Assembly (NCBI GenBank): GCA_910578645.1
Contig: CAJTQI010000013.1
Location: forward strand, 11,496 to 75,495
DNA: 64,000 nt
From: an uncultured Lachnospiraceae bacterium
GTDB lineage: Bacteria > Bacillota > Clostridia > Lachnospirales > Lachnospiraceae
Direction: 5' to 3'
The translations under genes and the position numbers were made by a program. Positions within the stretch are counted from its first letter, which is position 1. The number at the start of each line of letters is the position of its first letter. The notes under the pieces are model-generated. The model saw nothing but the letters and a program-made list of their open reading frames with translations. It was not told the DNA's origin and ran no database searches. Below, piece after piece: positions 17,348 to 27,321 of the stretch.

Positions 17348-18703
17348 CTAATCATGCAGCACCCGCACTGCCTTAACGGGCGACCTGTAAGACACATTGG
17401 AGATACGGATTCCTGTCTTAGGATTGCTCGCATGTATAACCTGCCCATTTCCGATGTAGATTGCCACATGATTGATGGACTTTCCGTTACCATAGAAAAT
17501 TAAGTCTCCCGGCTGCGCTTCCGATACTTTAATCGTTGTCCCGCTGCCTGCCTGTGCCACCGATGAATGAGGCAGGCTCACACCGTATTTCTTAAAAATA
17601 CTCAGCACGTAACCGGAACAATCCGCTCCTTTGGTCAGGCTAGTGCCGCCCCATACATAAGGATTGCCCAAAAACTCTTTCGCATACTGGCACAAATCCA
17701 CACGCACATTGGACACTCCCTGGCCATAAAGCAACTCCGTCATCGTGACAGCAGTTCCTAACTCCGAACTGACTTTCACATATTCCGCAGACACAAAAAC
17801 TTCCTCATCGTCCAGAAATACCTTAACCCAATCGCCGTCCACCGAGGCAACCTCTAATTCTTCTCCATTCGGTACAAGCGTCACTACCTCCGAATCAGTA
17901 TTCGCTTCCGCCCTTACTTTCAGGCTGTCCGTGGTAACCCGCGCCATAGTCACGGCAAGTTCCTCGGCCCTACGCTTGGCCGGAATACCTGTCAGAAGAT
18001 ATTCCAGGCTCACATAACCGTCTACCTTCCCCGACCTGATGTGCGCCCACGTCCCGTCTTCATCCAACACTTCGCAGGCCGCATCCTTAGGCAGTTTCCC
18101 TACCAGTTTACCATCATCCGCAGCAACCGCACGGATGTTTAAGTTATTATCCACATTGGCAATTCCAAGATTTGTGTAGCCCCAATTGGCATTCTTCGCT
18201 TTCTCATATGCCTGGGCATATTCCTGTTCCGTCTTCGTACATTCCAAAATTGTGGCGGAACCTATAGAACTTCCCAAAATGTTCTGAATAGAATGCTCTT
18301 CTCCACCGGTTTGTGTATCAGCCGTATCCTCTTTCACAGCCGTATCTTCATCCTCCCGCCTGGAACCGTTCTGGGACACATCCTCCTCTTCTTCTGTCTC
18401 TTGCGTGTCTTCCACTCTGTTCTCAAACCCGCTGTCTTCCACACCATTGCCGCTGATACTTCTGTCATTGATGTCACTGTCATCCTGGTCTGAATCTTCT
18501 CCGTCACTGCCCTGTACCGTGACGCCTTCTATCCGGCCCGCTTCCACGCTGCCTACATCTGCCTGCAGATTATCCCTCTCCATATCCGTAACATTTATTG
18601 TACCCACTGTCAGCAAGTCAGGCAAAGCGGTAGCCTGCACCCTCATGGGCGCCAAGAACAACATACATCCTGCCAACAAACATATTATTTCTCTTCTTTT
18701 CAT
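17348..18703 (-). CDS. secreted SH3-domain NlpC/P60 peptidoglycan hydrolase
   Basis: 451 residues: signal peptide (1-24, ending VQATA), a strongly acidic low-complexity linker (about 65-135), two bacterial SH3 domains (about 178-238 and 248-312), and a C-terminal NlpC/P60 domain from about 335. The catalytic Cys362 is in DCSGYV, His412 in NHVAIYIG and a third polar residue at His424. It should cleave peptide stems of the cell wall outside the membrane. It is transcribed alone from a consensus promoter, with a leader of about 100 nt rich in ATATTACG repeats. Confidence 0.92.
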   Translation of the reverse strand: MKRREIICLLAGCMLFLAPMRVQATALPDLLTVGTINVTDMERDNLQADVGSVEAGRIEGVTVQGSDGEDSDQDDSDINDRSISGNGVEDSGFENRVEDTQETEEEEDVSQNGSRREDEDTAVKEDTADTQTGGEEHSIQNILGSSIGSATILECTKTEQEYAQAYEKAKNANWGYTNLGIANVDNNLNIRAVAADDGKLVGKLPKDAACEVLDEDGTWAHIRSGKVDGYVSLEYLLTGIPAKRRAEELAVTMARVTTDSLKVRAEANTDSEVVTLVPNGEELEVASVDGDWVKVFLDDEEVFVSAEYVKVSSELGTAVTMTELLYGQGVSNVRVDLCQYAKEFLGNPYVWGGTSLTKGADCSGYVLSIFKKYGVSLPHSSVAQAGSGTTIKVSEAQPGDLIFYGNGKSINHVAIYIGNGQVIHASNPKTGIRISNVSYRSPVKAVRVLHD

Positions 18704-18806
18704 ATGATTACAGTCCTCTCAGCGTAAACTTCTTCTTTTACGAGTTATTACACTTTGTTACATATTCCGTCTTATTTCGTAATATTTCCGTAATATTTAC
18801 GTGGAT

Positions 18807-18835
18807 ATTATAACAACTTGTAAAGATTCTGTCAA
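18807..18835 (-). promoter_or_regulatory. consensus promoter of the NlpC/P60 gene
   Basis: On the minus strand TTGACA (18830-18835), a 17-bp spacer and TATAAT (18807-18812), a perfect sigma-A match. The near-palindrome CGTAAATATTACG (18791-18803) lies just after the -10 box and could be an operator. Confidence 0.88.
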
Positions 18836-18896
18836 ATACATATTTTTGCCAACCGTTCTTCAACCTGTATGTTAAAGAGCCTGCCTTTCCTATGAC

Positions 18897-18942
18897 ACAA
18901 TAAAACCGCCAAGGCTGCTGTCTGCACAGCCGCCCGGCGGTT
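18897..18942 (-). terminator. terminator of the Na/Pi cotransporter gene
   Basis: AACCGCC/GGCGGTT outer stem and GGCTG/CAGCC inner stem, followed on the minus strand by TTTTATTG. Confidence 0.85.
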
Positions 18943-18972
18943 CTTCATAATTACTGTATGTTTGATTTCTCT

Positions 18973-20604
18973 TTATTGTTCACCGTAACTGTTAGAAAAT
19001 GCAATATTTACCGCATGGTCGGCTACACGCTCCAACCCGGATACAATATCCGAGAACAGTGCGCCCGCCTCCGGGGTACATTCGTTGTTTGACAGACGTT
19101 CGATATGCTTTTGCTGCAGTTCTTTTTCTTTCTCGTCAATGGCTTCTTCCAGGTTCCTGATATCTTCCATATGCTCTTCCGTACTCTTGACAAACATCTC
19201 AATGGAAAACCGCAGAATTGTATTGACCATATTCATCATCTCGCCCAGCTCCCGCTGCGCCTGCTTCGTGAAGCCCACTCCCGTCTCTATCCTATGCGCC
19301 GCCGCATCCGCGATATTCTCCGCGTGGTCGCCAATCCTCTCGATGTCATTGACTACATGGAACAGTGCGCCGATATTCTTCAAGTCTTCGATTGGCAATG
19401 TAGTCTGGTTGATTTTGACAAGATAATTGGTAATGGCATGGCTTAAGAAGTCTATATTCTTCTCAACCTCCCTAACCTCATCTATCTCTTCCGGCTCCAG
19501 CGTAATCAACACATTCATGGCACGGTTCAGATTCTCATCCGCAAGCGAAGCCATACGGTCCAGCTCCTTGATTACTTCCACCACTGCCGTGGCAGGATTC
19601 AATACCACTTTCTCACCGATATATTTAAGCTGGTAGCTGTCTCTGTAGCCCACTTTCCGGTCATCCCCAGGTACAAGCACATAAGTCAGCTTTACGATTC
19701 CCTTGATAAAAGGCATAAGGAGGATTACCTGGAATACTTTAATGAAGATATGCGCATAGGCAACGACGCGCCCCAGATTATTTCCTGTCACCGCAATGAG
19801 CATACCCACAATCTGCTCCACGCAGAACAGGAAAATGAAATAGACAATCACCGTACCAATCACATTAAAGATTAAATGAATGGCTGCTGCCCGCTTGGCG
19901 TCCTTCTTACCATTGAGGGAGGCAAGCACCGCCGACGTACACGCGCCGATATTGCAGCCTAAGATAATGAACATTCCTATGTCCATGCTCATCAGCCCCT
20001 GATTGGCGAGCAGGACCATGATACTGACGGTCACGGAAGAACTCTGAATCACCGCCGTAAGCACTGCGCCTAAAAGCACCGCCACAAGCGGAGACTGTAA
20101 GGACGCAAACATATGTAATACCATGGGGGAATCTTTCATGCCGGACATCGCGCTTGACATAGTCCCAAGCCCCATAAAAAGAACACCGAAACCGATAATC
20201 ACTTCTCCCCAGCGCGACACTTTCTGTTTCTTACAGAACATAATCGTTAGCACACCCAAAAGCAATATGACAGGCGCCGCTTTCTCCAGTTTAAAAGATA
20301 CGAGAAGTGCAGTCACCGTCGTACCGATATTCGCACCGAAGATTACCCCCGCCGCCTGGGTCAAGTTCATCAGCCCGGAATTGACGAAGCTGACAACCAT
20401 CACCGTACATGCGGAAGACGACTGTATAACAGCCGTAAAAAAAATACCTACAAGAATACCCATGAACCGGTTCGTAGTCAGCCGTTCCAGTATCCCTCTT
20501 AATTTAGCGCCTGCAACCTTCTCAATACTGTCGCTCATAATGCGCATACCGTACAGAAACAGTCCCAAACCGCCTGCCATGGAAAGAATAATCGATAGCT
20601 CCAT
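18973..20604 (-). CDS. Na/Pi-cotransporter family protein with PhoU-like tail
   Basis: 543 residues. The N-terminal ~320 residues contain about nine hydrophobic segments with the two inverted Na/Pi repeats, each marked by a QSSS motif (QSSSACTV near 61, QSSSVTVS near 188). The C-terminal ~200 residues are helical and PhoU-like (DIERIGDHAENIAD and SGLERVADHAVNIA). It probably moves phosphate or another anion coupled to sodium across the membrane, with the PhoU part as a regulatory domain. Membrane segments are judged by eye. It has its own promoter and terminator. Confidence 0.9.
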   Translation of the reverse strand: MELSIILSMAGGLGLFLYGMRIMSDSIEKVAGAKLRGILERLTTNRFMGILVGIFFTAVIQSSSACTVMVVSFVNSGLMNLTQAAGVIFGANIGTTVTALLVSFKLEKAAPVILLLGVLTIMFCKKQKVSRWGEVIIGFGVLFMGLGTMSSAMSGMKDSPMVLHMFASLQSPLVAVLLGAVLTAVIQSSSVTVSIMVLLANQGLMSMDIGMFIILGCNIGACTSAVLASLNGKKDAKRAAAIHLIFNVIGTVIVYFIFLFCVEQIVGMLIAVTGNNLGRVVAYAHIFIKVFQVILLMPFIKGIVKLTYVLVPGDDRKVGYRDSYQLKYIGEKVVLNPATAVVEVIKELDRMASLADENLNRAMNVLITLEPEEIDEVREVEKNIDFLSHAITNYLVKINQTTLPIEDLKNIGALFHVVNDIERIGDHAENIADAAAHRIETGVGFTKQAQRELGEMMNMVNTILRFSIEMFVKSTEEHMEDIRNLEEAIDEKEKELQQKHIERLSNNECTPEAGALFSDIVSGLERVADHAVNIAFSNSYGEQ

Positions 20605-20658
20605 CTTGTCAAGATTCCCTTCGTATGTATTTATTCCAACATAAACCTACATATTTCT

Positions 20659-20687
20659 ATTCTATCGGAAATAAAGTACACTGACAA
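20659..20687 (-). promoter_or_regulatory. promoter of the Na/Pi cotransporter gene
   Basis: On the minus strand TTGTCA (20682-20687), a 17-bp spacer and TAGAAT (20659-20664). It lies between ribF and the transporter gene and separates it from the nusA operon. Confidence 0.7.
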
Positions 20688-20709
20688 GCCCCATTAAACA
20701 AAAAGAATC

Positions 20710-21627
20710 CTATCTTGGCTCATATATTTGCCCCGCAGCAATATCCTCCTCCATCTGTGCTTTCAATTCCTCCACCGTACCGAATTTTCTCTCCGGCCTG
20801 CGGAATGCAAGCAGCTCCACCGTCATGTCTTTGCCATAGATGTCCCCCGCAAAGCCGTAAAGGTAAGTCTCCACACCCATCACCCGGTTATCGCTTACCG
20901 TGGGTTTGCATCCCACATTGGAAACCGACTTATACAGGACGCCGTCTACGACTGCCCTGGAATAGTAAACGCCATTGGGCGGCAAAAGCTTATCCGGCTC
21001 CGGCAAAAGATTCGCCGTGGGCATCCCGATGGTCCTTCCGAATTTTTTGCCATGTTCCACCTGTCCGCTTACGCTGTAGGGCGTCCCAAGCATACGGGCC
21101 GCCATTTCCATCTGTCCCTTTCGGACGGCTTCCCGCACTCTGGTAGAACTGACTTCCTCCCCGTCAACCTTAACCTTTTCTATCAACTTCGTCCGATAGC
21201 CATATTGGTCGGCATACCGCTCCAAAAGCCTGTAATTTCCGGCACCTTTCTTGCCAAAAGATAAATCCGCCCCGGCACATATATAGGCGGCCTGCATCTG
21301 ACCAGCAAGATATTTGTGCACAAAGACTTCCGGCTCCGTGGCCGCTGTCTCGGTATTTAAGGGAAATTCAATCAGTACATCGACGCCCATCCGGCTAAAA
21401 ATGCGCCTTTTCTCTGCCAGGGTAGTTAACTCCTTCTCCTCTTTCCCGAAAAAAGCTGCCGCCGAAGTATCGAAAGTAAACACCGTGGCAAGACAACCTG
21501 TTTTCTTCTGTTCCGTAATCTTACGGATTAGTTCCCGGTGCCCAAGGTGTACGCCGTCAAACTTTCCGATAGCGACGGCGCTCTTCCCAGACAGCCTAAA
21601 TTCAGTAGTCCGTTCTATTATCTGCAT
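20710..21627 (-). CDS. ribF: bifunctional riboflavin kinase / FAD synthetase
   Basis: 305 residues. The N-terminal adenylyltransferase domain has the nucleotide-binding GKFDGVHLGHREL and SSTRVREAV motifs. The C-terminal riboflavin kinase domain starts around residue 180 with GKKFGRTIGMPTANL. Together they make FMN and then FAD. It is the last gene of the nusA-infB operon, after truB, a conserved Firmicute order. The 111-bp gap to truB contains GGTACC-based inverted repeats of unknown role (21654-21665 and 21714-21720). Confidence 0.95.
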   Translation of the reverse strand: MQIIERTTEFRLSGKSAVAIGKFDGVHLGHRELIRKITEQKKTGCLATVFTFDTSAAAFFGKEEKELTTLAEKRRIFSRMGVDVLIEFPLNTETAATEPEVFVHKYLAGQMQAAYICAGADLSFGKKGAGNYRLLERYADQYGYRTKLIEKVKVDGEEVSSTRVREAVRKGQMEMAARMLGTPYSVSGQVEHGKKFGRTIGMPTANLLPEPDKLLPPNGVYYSRAVVDGVLYKSVSNVGCKPTVSDNRVMGVETYLYGFAGDIYGKDMTVELLAFRRPERKFGTVEELKAQMEEDIAAGQIYEPR

Positions 21628-21738
21628 ATTCTTCCTGTCCTGTTTATAAAATTAAGGGTACCCTTTGTTCACTGAGGGTATGGTTCTTTAAGGAAATCTA
21701 AAATATACCTTTCGGTACCCTAATCTCTTCGTAAAAGC

Positions 21739-22656
21739 CTATGAAAGAAACATCTTAACAGGCTTTAGCACCTTTTCGTTCCCACGGTACTCATAGATTC
21801 CATAAAACCTTCCGCCGCCATAAACTCGCACCTGTTCCCTGTCCTCAAATTGCAGGATTTCTTCCAACTGTCCTTCATACAGGCAATTGCCATTCTCCGC
21901 TAGCCTTCTCCACTGTTTCAACACGGTAACCGCCCTGGCCTGTCCAAACACGGCGTCAGGCGCTATAATAACGTCAGATATTCTATTCTCATCCTTAAGT
22001 CTCTGCAGTTCTTCCAGTTTCAAAGCATTATCCATTCCGAAAATGCCTACCCTGCTTCTCACAAGAGACTCCATAACCCCGCCGCAGCCAAGCTCTGCGC
22101 CGATATCATGACACAACGTCCTGATATACGTGCCTTTAGAACATACAATCCGCATCCTCACCACCGGAAGTTCCATCGCACAAAGTTCAATCTCCTTAAT
22201 CTGTACCTCCCGCAGTTTCCGTTCCACCTCTTTGCCTGCCCTCGCCAATTCATAGAGTTTCTTGCCGTCAACCTTCAGCGCCGAGTACATCGGCGGTAGC
22301 TGTCTGTAAGTTCCCACAAAACCCATAACCGCCTCCCGCACCCTCTCTTGCGTAAGCCTGTCAAGCTGTGTTGCCTCACACTCCGATAACACCTGTCCTG
22401 TCATATCCTGCGTATCGGTTGTTATGCCAAGCCGCAGCGTGGCAATATACTCCTTGTCCCAATCGGTAAGCATACCGCACAGTTTTGTTCCCGAACCCAA
22501 ACATACAGGAAGCACGCCAACCGCTTCCGGGTCGAGTGTCCCTGTATGTCCGATTTTCTTCATCCTGCATATTCCCCGGAGCTTGGCTACCACGTCATGG
22601 GATGTGAAACCGCGCTCCTTATATACATTCATAATTCCATTATATGTGTTATCCAT
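21739..22656 (-). CDS. truB: tRNA pseudouridine-55 synthase
   Basis: 305 residues from the chosen start. The catalytic aspartate (D42) lies in GHTGTLDPEAVGVLP, preceded by the family opening NGIMNVYKERGFTSHDVV. It makes pseudouridine 55 in the T-loop of tRNAs. The C-terminal ~70 residues resemble the PUA-like extension. An ATG at 22677 is in frame, but GGAGA before the ATG at 22656 gives better spacing. It follows nrnA in the operon. Confidence 0.94.
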   Translation of the reverse strand: MDNTYNGIMNVYKERGFTSHDVVAKLRGICRMKKIGHTGTLDPEAVGVLPVCLGSGTKLCGMLTDWDKEYIATLRLGITTDTQDMTGQVLSECEATQLDRLTQERVREAVMGFVGTYRQLPPMYSALKVDGKKLYELARAGKEVERKLREVQIKEIELCAMELPVVRMRIVCSKGTYIRTLCHDIGAELGCGGVMESLVRSRVGIFGMDNALKLEELQRLKDENRISDVIIAPDAVFGQARAVTVLKQWRRLAENGNCLYEGQLEEILQFEDREQVRVYGGGRFYGIYEYRGNEKVLKPVKMFLS

Positions 22657-22777
22657 TCTTCTCTCCATAGACGCCATTGCTTTTCCTTATGACAATCCAT
22701 ATTCCGTCCAGGCTGTCCGTTCTCCCTTGGCAAACCGACAGACCAGACAGAAACATTTCCACATTTACTTATATCTC

Positions 22778-23731
22778 TCAGTCAGCGCGTGAAAGCTGTT
22801 CCGCAATCTCTATAGAAAGATTGTTAATATTATCATGGTATGTACCGTTCATCGTGCATCCTGCCGCACGCACATGTCCGCCCCCACCGAATTTCATTGC
22901 TATGGAAGCTACATCTACTTTTCCATTGGAACGCATACTTACTTTATATTCCAATGTACCTGTCTCATACATGAAGATTGCACAGTCCACACCTTTGACT
23001 GACTGCAGATGGTTCACAATCCCATCCAAATCCTTCGGTGTCACCCGGTAGAAGTCCATCATACGCCGGGAAACCATGCTGACAATACATCTGTCCTCCA
23101 TAAACCGTATACTCTCTAACACCGACCTGCCCATAATCTGTGTCTGTACATAAGTCCTCTCATAAAATGTTTCTTCCACAATTTTAGGGAAATCAAATCC
23201 AAATTTAATCAATTCCGCCACAATCTGCAACGTGCGCGGTGATGTATTGGAATACCGCAACACACCGGTATCATGAATAATACCGATGTAGAGCGCGGTG
23301 GCAATTTCTTTATCTATTAAATCAGGATTCATCATATCATACAGCAGTTCAGCCGTAGAACTTCTCTCCGGCTCCACCACACTCACATCCCCACATCCTG
23401 TATTACTGATATGATGGTCAATATTAATCTTCTTACGGGCATTCCGATAAATCAGCGCCGCGTCTCCCAAACGTTCCTCCGAACAGTCAAGCACCAGGAA
23501 CGCATCATAAACCTTGTTTACATTAAAGTCTGATTTAATATTCTCAATGTGAGCAATACAGTTGAAAATTGTCCTCGGTTTATTCAAATATATATCAATC
23601 TCTGCCTCCGGCATTTCCTTTTTCAGATAGAGATATAAACCCATCACAGAGCCCACACAGTCCCCGTCAGGTCTGATATGTCCCCCCACTGCTATCGTCT
23701 TTGCATCTTTCAATTCATCGATTATTCTCAT
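22778..23731 (-). CDS. nrnA: DHH phosphoesterase (NrnA-like oligoribonuclease / pAp phosphatase)
   Basis: 317 residues. The DHH domain shows the metal-binding series HIRPDGDCVGS, VLDCSE and NIDHHISN, and the DHHA1 domain ends with GGGHVRAAGC. Members degrade nanoRNA and dephosphorylate pAp. The position between rbfA and truB is the usual one. A longer frame begins at 23743, but GGGGA six bases before the ATG at 23731 supports the shorter form. The 148 bp upstream hold three consecutive hairpins. Confidence 0.92.
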   Translation of the reverse strand: MRIIDELKDAKTIAVGGHIRPDGDCVGSVMGLYLYLKKEMPEAEIDIYLNKPRTIFNCIAHIENIKSDFNVNKVYDAFLVLDCSEERLGDAALIYRNARKKINIDHHISNTGCGDVSVVEPERSSTAELLYDMMNPDLIDKEIATALYIGIIHDTGVLRYSNTSPRTLQIVAELIKFGFDFPKIVEETFYERTYVQTQIMGRSVLESIRFMEDRCIVSMVSRRMMDFYRVTPKDLDGIVNHLQSVKGVDCAIFMYETGTLEYKVSMRSNGKVDVASIAMKFGGGGHVRAAGCTMNGTYHDNINNLSIEIAEQLSRAD

Positions 23732-23749
23732 ATTAATCCCCATTTCTGC

Positions 23750-23861
23750 GCTGCTTTTGTCTCAACTTTTGTTGAGACAGCGCATATATCGAGTTTGTGT
23801 CAAGTGAGCGCAGACACAAATCTCGTGTGTGAAAAATCTTCCGTATATGGATTTTTCACAC
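23750..23861. repeat. three tandem hairpins between rbfA and nrnA
   Basis: TGTCTCAAC/GTTGAGACA with a 4-nt loop (23758-23779, with outer GCGC arms), TTTGTGTC/GACACAAA inside GAG/CTC (23791-23824), and GTGTGAAAAAT/ATTTTTCACAC (23827-23861). Together they fill almost the whole gap. Candidate dispersed intergenic repeat or RNA processing element. Confidence 0.65.
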
Positions 23862-23879
23862 TAATTCCCTATACAGCCC

Positions 23880-24248
23880 TTATATATTCTTTTCGTCTTT
23901 CTCCACTACTTCATCAATCAATTTCGACATGTTTACGCCATATGCAATTGACTGGTCCATTATGAAAGTAAGCTGCGGCGTATTGCGCAGATTGACCGTC
24001 TTTGCAAGCTGATTGCGGATATACCCTTCCGCGCTCCTAAGCCCTTCAAGCGTATCGGACTGTGCCTTCCCGTCTCCCAACACACTAATCCACGCTTTAC
24101 ATGTCTTTAAATCCGGTGCCACTTCCACCGCCACCACAGAAGTCATCGGGGCAATTCTCGGGTCCTTGATACCACCCCTGATGATTTCTGCCAGCGCACG
24201 CTGCACTTCTCCGTTAATCCGGGTATTTTTCACACTGTTCTTACGCAT
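23880..24248 (-). CDS. rbfA: ribosome-binding factor A
   Basis: 122 residues of the KH-like RbfA family, a late 30S maturation factor. Family blocks are RINGEVQRALAEIIRGGIKDPRI and the core VEVAPDLKTCKAWISVLG. The open frame reaches 24293, but AGAAAGGA before the ATG at 24248 and the usual RbfA length support this start. It follows infB after 124 bp; that gap contains a CAGGCAG/CTGCCTG hairpin (24279-24303) of unclear role. Confidence 0.95.
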   Translation of the reverse strand: MRKNSVKNTRINGEVQRALAEIIRGGIKDPRIAPMTSVVAVEVAPDLKTCKAWISVLGDGKAQSDTLEGLRSAEGYIRNQLAKTVNLRNTPQLTFIMDQSIAYGVNMSKLIDEVVEKDEKNI

Positions 24249-24372
24249 TCTATCAAGTCCTTTCTGCTTAGCACAATACAGGCAGCCGCGCATAAACTGC
24301 CTGGCAGCACAGTGCTCTTAGTTTTATATCAGCGTGCCGTATCATTCACATTCCACAAAATGATTCCGTACA

Positions 24373-27306
24373 CTAGCGCGGCACTTCAACCATGACATAT
24401 GCCTCGACGATATCCAATTCCTGCATTTTGTCAAATCCCTCGAAGACCAAACCACACTCAAATCCGGATTTGACTTCTTTCACATCATCCTTAAACCGCT
24501 TCAAGGATGCCAGCTCGCCTTCGTAAATCTGCTCGCCTTGTCTCGTAATACGTATCTTGCATCCTCTCTGGAATTCGCCGTCCAACACATAGGAACCGGC
24601 AATATTGCCGATGGCAGATGCCTTGAATATCTGACGTACCTCCGCATGTCCGATGACTTTCTCCTCGAACACCGGGTCCAGCATACCTTTCATCGCCGCC
24701 TCAATATCCTCAATCGCCTGGTAAATCACCTTATACAGCCTCACATCCACGCCTTCACGCTCCGCCACAGCCTTCGCCGTGGAATCTGGCCTGACATTGA
24801 AACCGATAATAATTGCGGAAGATGCGGAAGCAAGCGATACGTCGGACTCATTAATTGCACCTACACCGCCATGAATACATTTTACCACAACCTCTTCATT
24901 GGACAATTTCATCAAGCTTTGTTTTACGGCTTCCACGCTTCCCTGTACGTCCGCTTTGACAATCAGGTTCAGCTCTTTCAGATTGCCTTCCTGAATCTGG
25001 TTGAACAGGTCATCCAGGGACATTCTTGTCTTAGTATCTGCAAGCATCTCTTCTTTATGCTGTGCCATATAAGTTTCCGCATAAGATTTCGCGCTCTTGT
25101 CATTTTCATGTACAATAAAGACTTCCCCTGCGCTGGGTACATCGGACAGACCAAGGATTTCCACCGGTGTGGACGGAATCGCTTCCTTTACCCTTCTTCC
25201 TTTGTCATCTATCATTGCACGTACTTTACCATGGCTTGCACCTGCGGAAATGAAATCACCCACATGCAGCGTGCCCTTCTGTACCAACACCGTAGCAACC
25301 GGACCCCGTCCTTTGTCCAGCTCTGCCTCGATTACAAGTCCTCTTGCATTTCTGTTGGGATTTGCCTTTAACTCCATGATTTCCGCGGTCAGCAAAATTG
25401 TCTCCAAGAGGTTCTCTATACCTTCCCCCGACTTGGCGGATACCGGTACGAACTCCGTCGAGCCGCCCCAATCTACCGGAATCAACTCGTATTCCGTCAT
25501 TTCCTGTTTCACGCGGTCAATGTTTGCACTGGGCTTATCAATTTTGTTCACTGCAACAATAATCTCTATGCCCGCAGCCTTGGCATGGTTAATCGCCTCG
25601 ACTGTCTGGGGCATCACGCCGTCATCCGCCGCAACCACCAGTACCGCGATATCGGTAGAATTGGCCCCGCGCATACGCATCGCCGTAAATGCCTCATGTC
25701 CCGGCGTATCCAAAAATGTAATGCTCTGACCATTGGCGGTAACCGTGTAGGCACCGATTGCCTGCGTAATGCCGCCCGCTTCCTTATCCGTCACATTGGT
25801 CTTACGGATTGCGTCAAGAAGAGAGGTCTTACCATGGTCGACATGCCCCATAACACAGATGACAGGCGGTCTTTTAACCATTGTCTCCTCGTCTTCCTCG
25901 TCCTCCTTAAGAAGCTCCTCGATAACGTCCACCTTTACTTCTTTCTCGCAGATAATCTCGTACTCAATTGCAATATTTTCCGCATCCTCAAAACTAATCT
26001 CTGAATTTAGCGTTACAATCTGTCCCTGTAAGAACAGTTTCTTTATAATCACGGAGGGTTGGATTTTCATTTTATCCGCCAATTCCTTGATTGTCAATGT
26101 ATCCGGAATTGTGATAACTTTAATCTGTTCCTCTGCGTTCTCTTCCACTTTCTTCTCAGGTTTGATGAAGCGTCCCGCTTTGTTGCGGCTCTTTACTGCT
26201 ACATCGTCCTCTTCATAAATTAAATCTTTCTTTGAGCGTTTGTCTTTATCCTGGTTTGACCTGCGTTTCTCATCATCCCGATGCTTCTCCACGTCCTTGA
26301 TAGGCGTCTCGGGTATAAAGTCCTTCTGATTGTTATTTTTCTTAAATCGATTGTCCTGTCCGCCATTTCCCCTCTGAGAGCGGTCAAAATTTCCACCACC
26401 GCGGTTAGCGCCCGCATTAGCGCCATTGCCCCTGCGGTCACCCTGATTACTGCGATAAGCCTGACGATTCTGGTTCTCAGGCCTGCGGTTTTCTCCTGCA
26501 TTTCCCGTTCTCTCCTGTCCTTGCTGCGGTTTGGCCGACTGGGCTGCGCTTGCAGTCGCATTCGCCTTCTCACGTTCCCGTCTCTCCTGTTCACGTTTTT
26601 CTTGTTCACGCCTTTCCTGTTCACGTTCCCGCTCGCGCTTCTCCTGCTGACGCTGCTCCATCCTGCGCTCCTGCTGTTGTCTCTGGCGCACTTCATAAGG
26701 TTCTGCCGTCACAGGGATAGGCTTCTGGGTAGGTCTGATAATCTTGTGTGGTATGTTCTGTGCCTGCACAGGACGTCCACCGTTACTTGGCTGTCTCCTA
26801 TCATTGCTACGGTTTGCATTACCACCGCCTCCTCCGTTGCCGTTTCCACCTTGTGTCTGGCGCTGTCCCTGCATCTTAGAATTATGGGGATTACTCACAA
26901 AAATAATCTTTTTCTTCTTAGGCTGTTCATTTTTGCCGCCTCCTGCCTTTGCAGGTTCCCTTGCAGGCTTATTATCCGGCCTTGCCACCTTATTCTCTGT
27001 CTTCGCTTCGGCCTTCGTATCCGCTTTAGCGCCGGCCTTTGCCTCTTCTACTTTCTCTGCCTTCACTTCTGCAGCCTTTTCCGGTTTCATCTCCGTCGCC
27101 TTCCCTGTTTTGGTTTCCACCCGCTTCTCTTCACTCTGTGTCTTAGCGGACAGACCAAACTGTTTACGCACAAGCGCAATCGCCTCATCCTCAATGGAGC
27201 TTTGCGCAACTTTCACTTCATATCCTTTATCCTGCAAAAAAGCAATCAGCTCTTTACTCTGCCTGTCTAACTCTTTCGCCAGCTCATGTACTTTCATTTT
27301 AGCCAT
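24373..27306 (-). CDS. infB: translation initiation factor IF-2
   Basis: 977 residues, with a long lysine/glutamate/arginine-rich low-complexity N-terminal region (about 60-370), an IF2_N motif, and the G domain with GHVDHGKTSLLDAI, DTPGHEAF and NKIDKP, followed by domains II-IV. IF-2 delivers initiator tRNA to the 30S subunit. The start at 27306 (MAKMKVHEL) follows GGAGG by eight bases; the frame could be extended by a TTG codon only. It lies in the canonical nusA-ylxR-ylxQ-infB-rbfA order. Confidence 0.97.
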   Translation of the reverse strand: MAKMKVHELAKELDRQSKELIAFLQDKGYEVKVAQSSIEDEAIALVRKQFGLSAKTQSEEKRVETKTGKATEMKPEKAAEVKAEKVEEAKAGAKADTKAEAKTENKVARPDNKPAREPAKAGGGKNEQPKKKKIIFVSNPHNSKMQGQRQTQGGNGNGGGGGNANRSNDRRQPSNGGRPVQAQNIPHKIIRPTQKPIPVTAEPYEVRQRQQQERRMEQRQQEKREREREQERREQEKREQERREREKANATASAAQSAKPQQGQERTGNAGENRRPENQNRQAYRSNQGDRRGNGANAGANRGGGNFDRSQRGNGGQDNRFKKNNNQKDFIPETPIKDVEKHRDDEKRRSNQDKDKRSKKDLIYEEDDVAVKSRNKAGRFIKPEKKVEENAEEQIKVITIPDTLTIKELADKMKIQPSVIIKKLFLQGQIVTLNSEISFEDAENIAIEYEIICEKEVKVDVIEELLKEDEEDEETMVKRPPVICVMGHVDHGKTSLLDAIRKTNVTDKEAGGITQAIGAYTVTANGQSITFLDTPGHEAFTAMRMRGANSTDIAVLVVAADDGVMPQTVEAINHAKAAGIEIIVAVNKIDKPSANIDRVKQEMTEYELIPVDWGGSTEFVPVSAKSGEGIENLLETILLTAEIMELKANPNRNARGLVIEAELDKGRGPVATVLVQKGTLHVGDFISAGASHGKVRAMIDDKGRRVKEAIPSTPVEILGLSDVPSAGEVFIVHENDKSAKSYAETYMAQHKEEMLADTKTRMSLDDLFNQIQEGNLKELNLIVKADVQGSVEAVKQSLMKLSNEEVVVKCIHGGVGAINESDVSLASASSAIIIGFNVRPDSTAKAVAEREGVDVRLYKVIYQAIEDIEAAMKGMLDPVFEEKVIGHAEVRQIFKASAIGNIAGSYVLDGEFQRGCKIRITRQGEQIYEGELASLKRFKDDVKEVKSGFECGLVFEGFDKMQELDIVEAYVMVEVPR

Positions 27307-27321
27307 GCTCACTACCTCCAA

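Noticed and set aside
21628..21738. Terminator between truB and ribF
   Set aside because: GGTACC inverted repeats are present but there is no clean stem-plus-T-run; operon continuity is more likely.
26281..27270. Long plus-strand open frame inside infB (329 codons)
   Set aside because: It is the reverse of the repetitive, low-complexity N-terminal region of IF-2; composition is leucine/serine/arginine-rich without domain, and infB is unambiguous.
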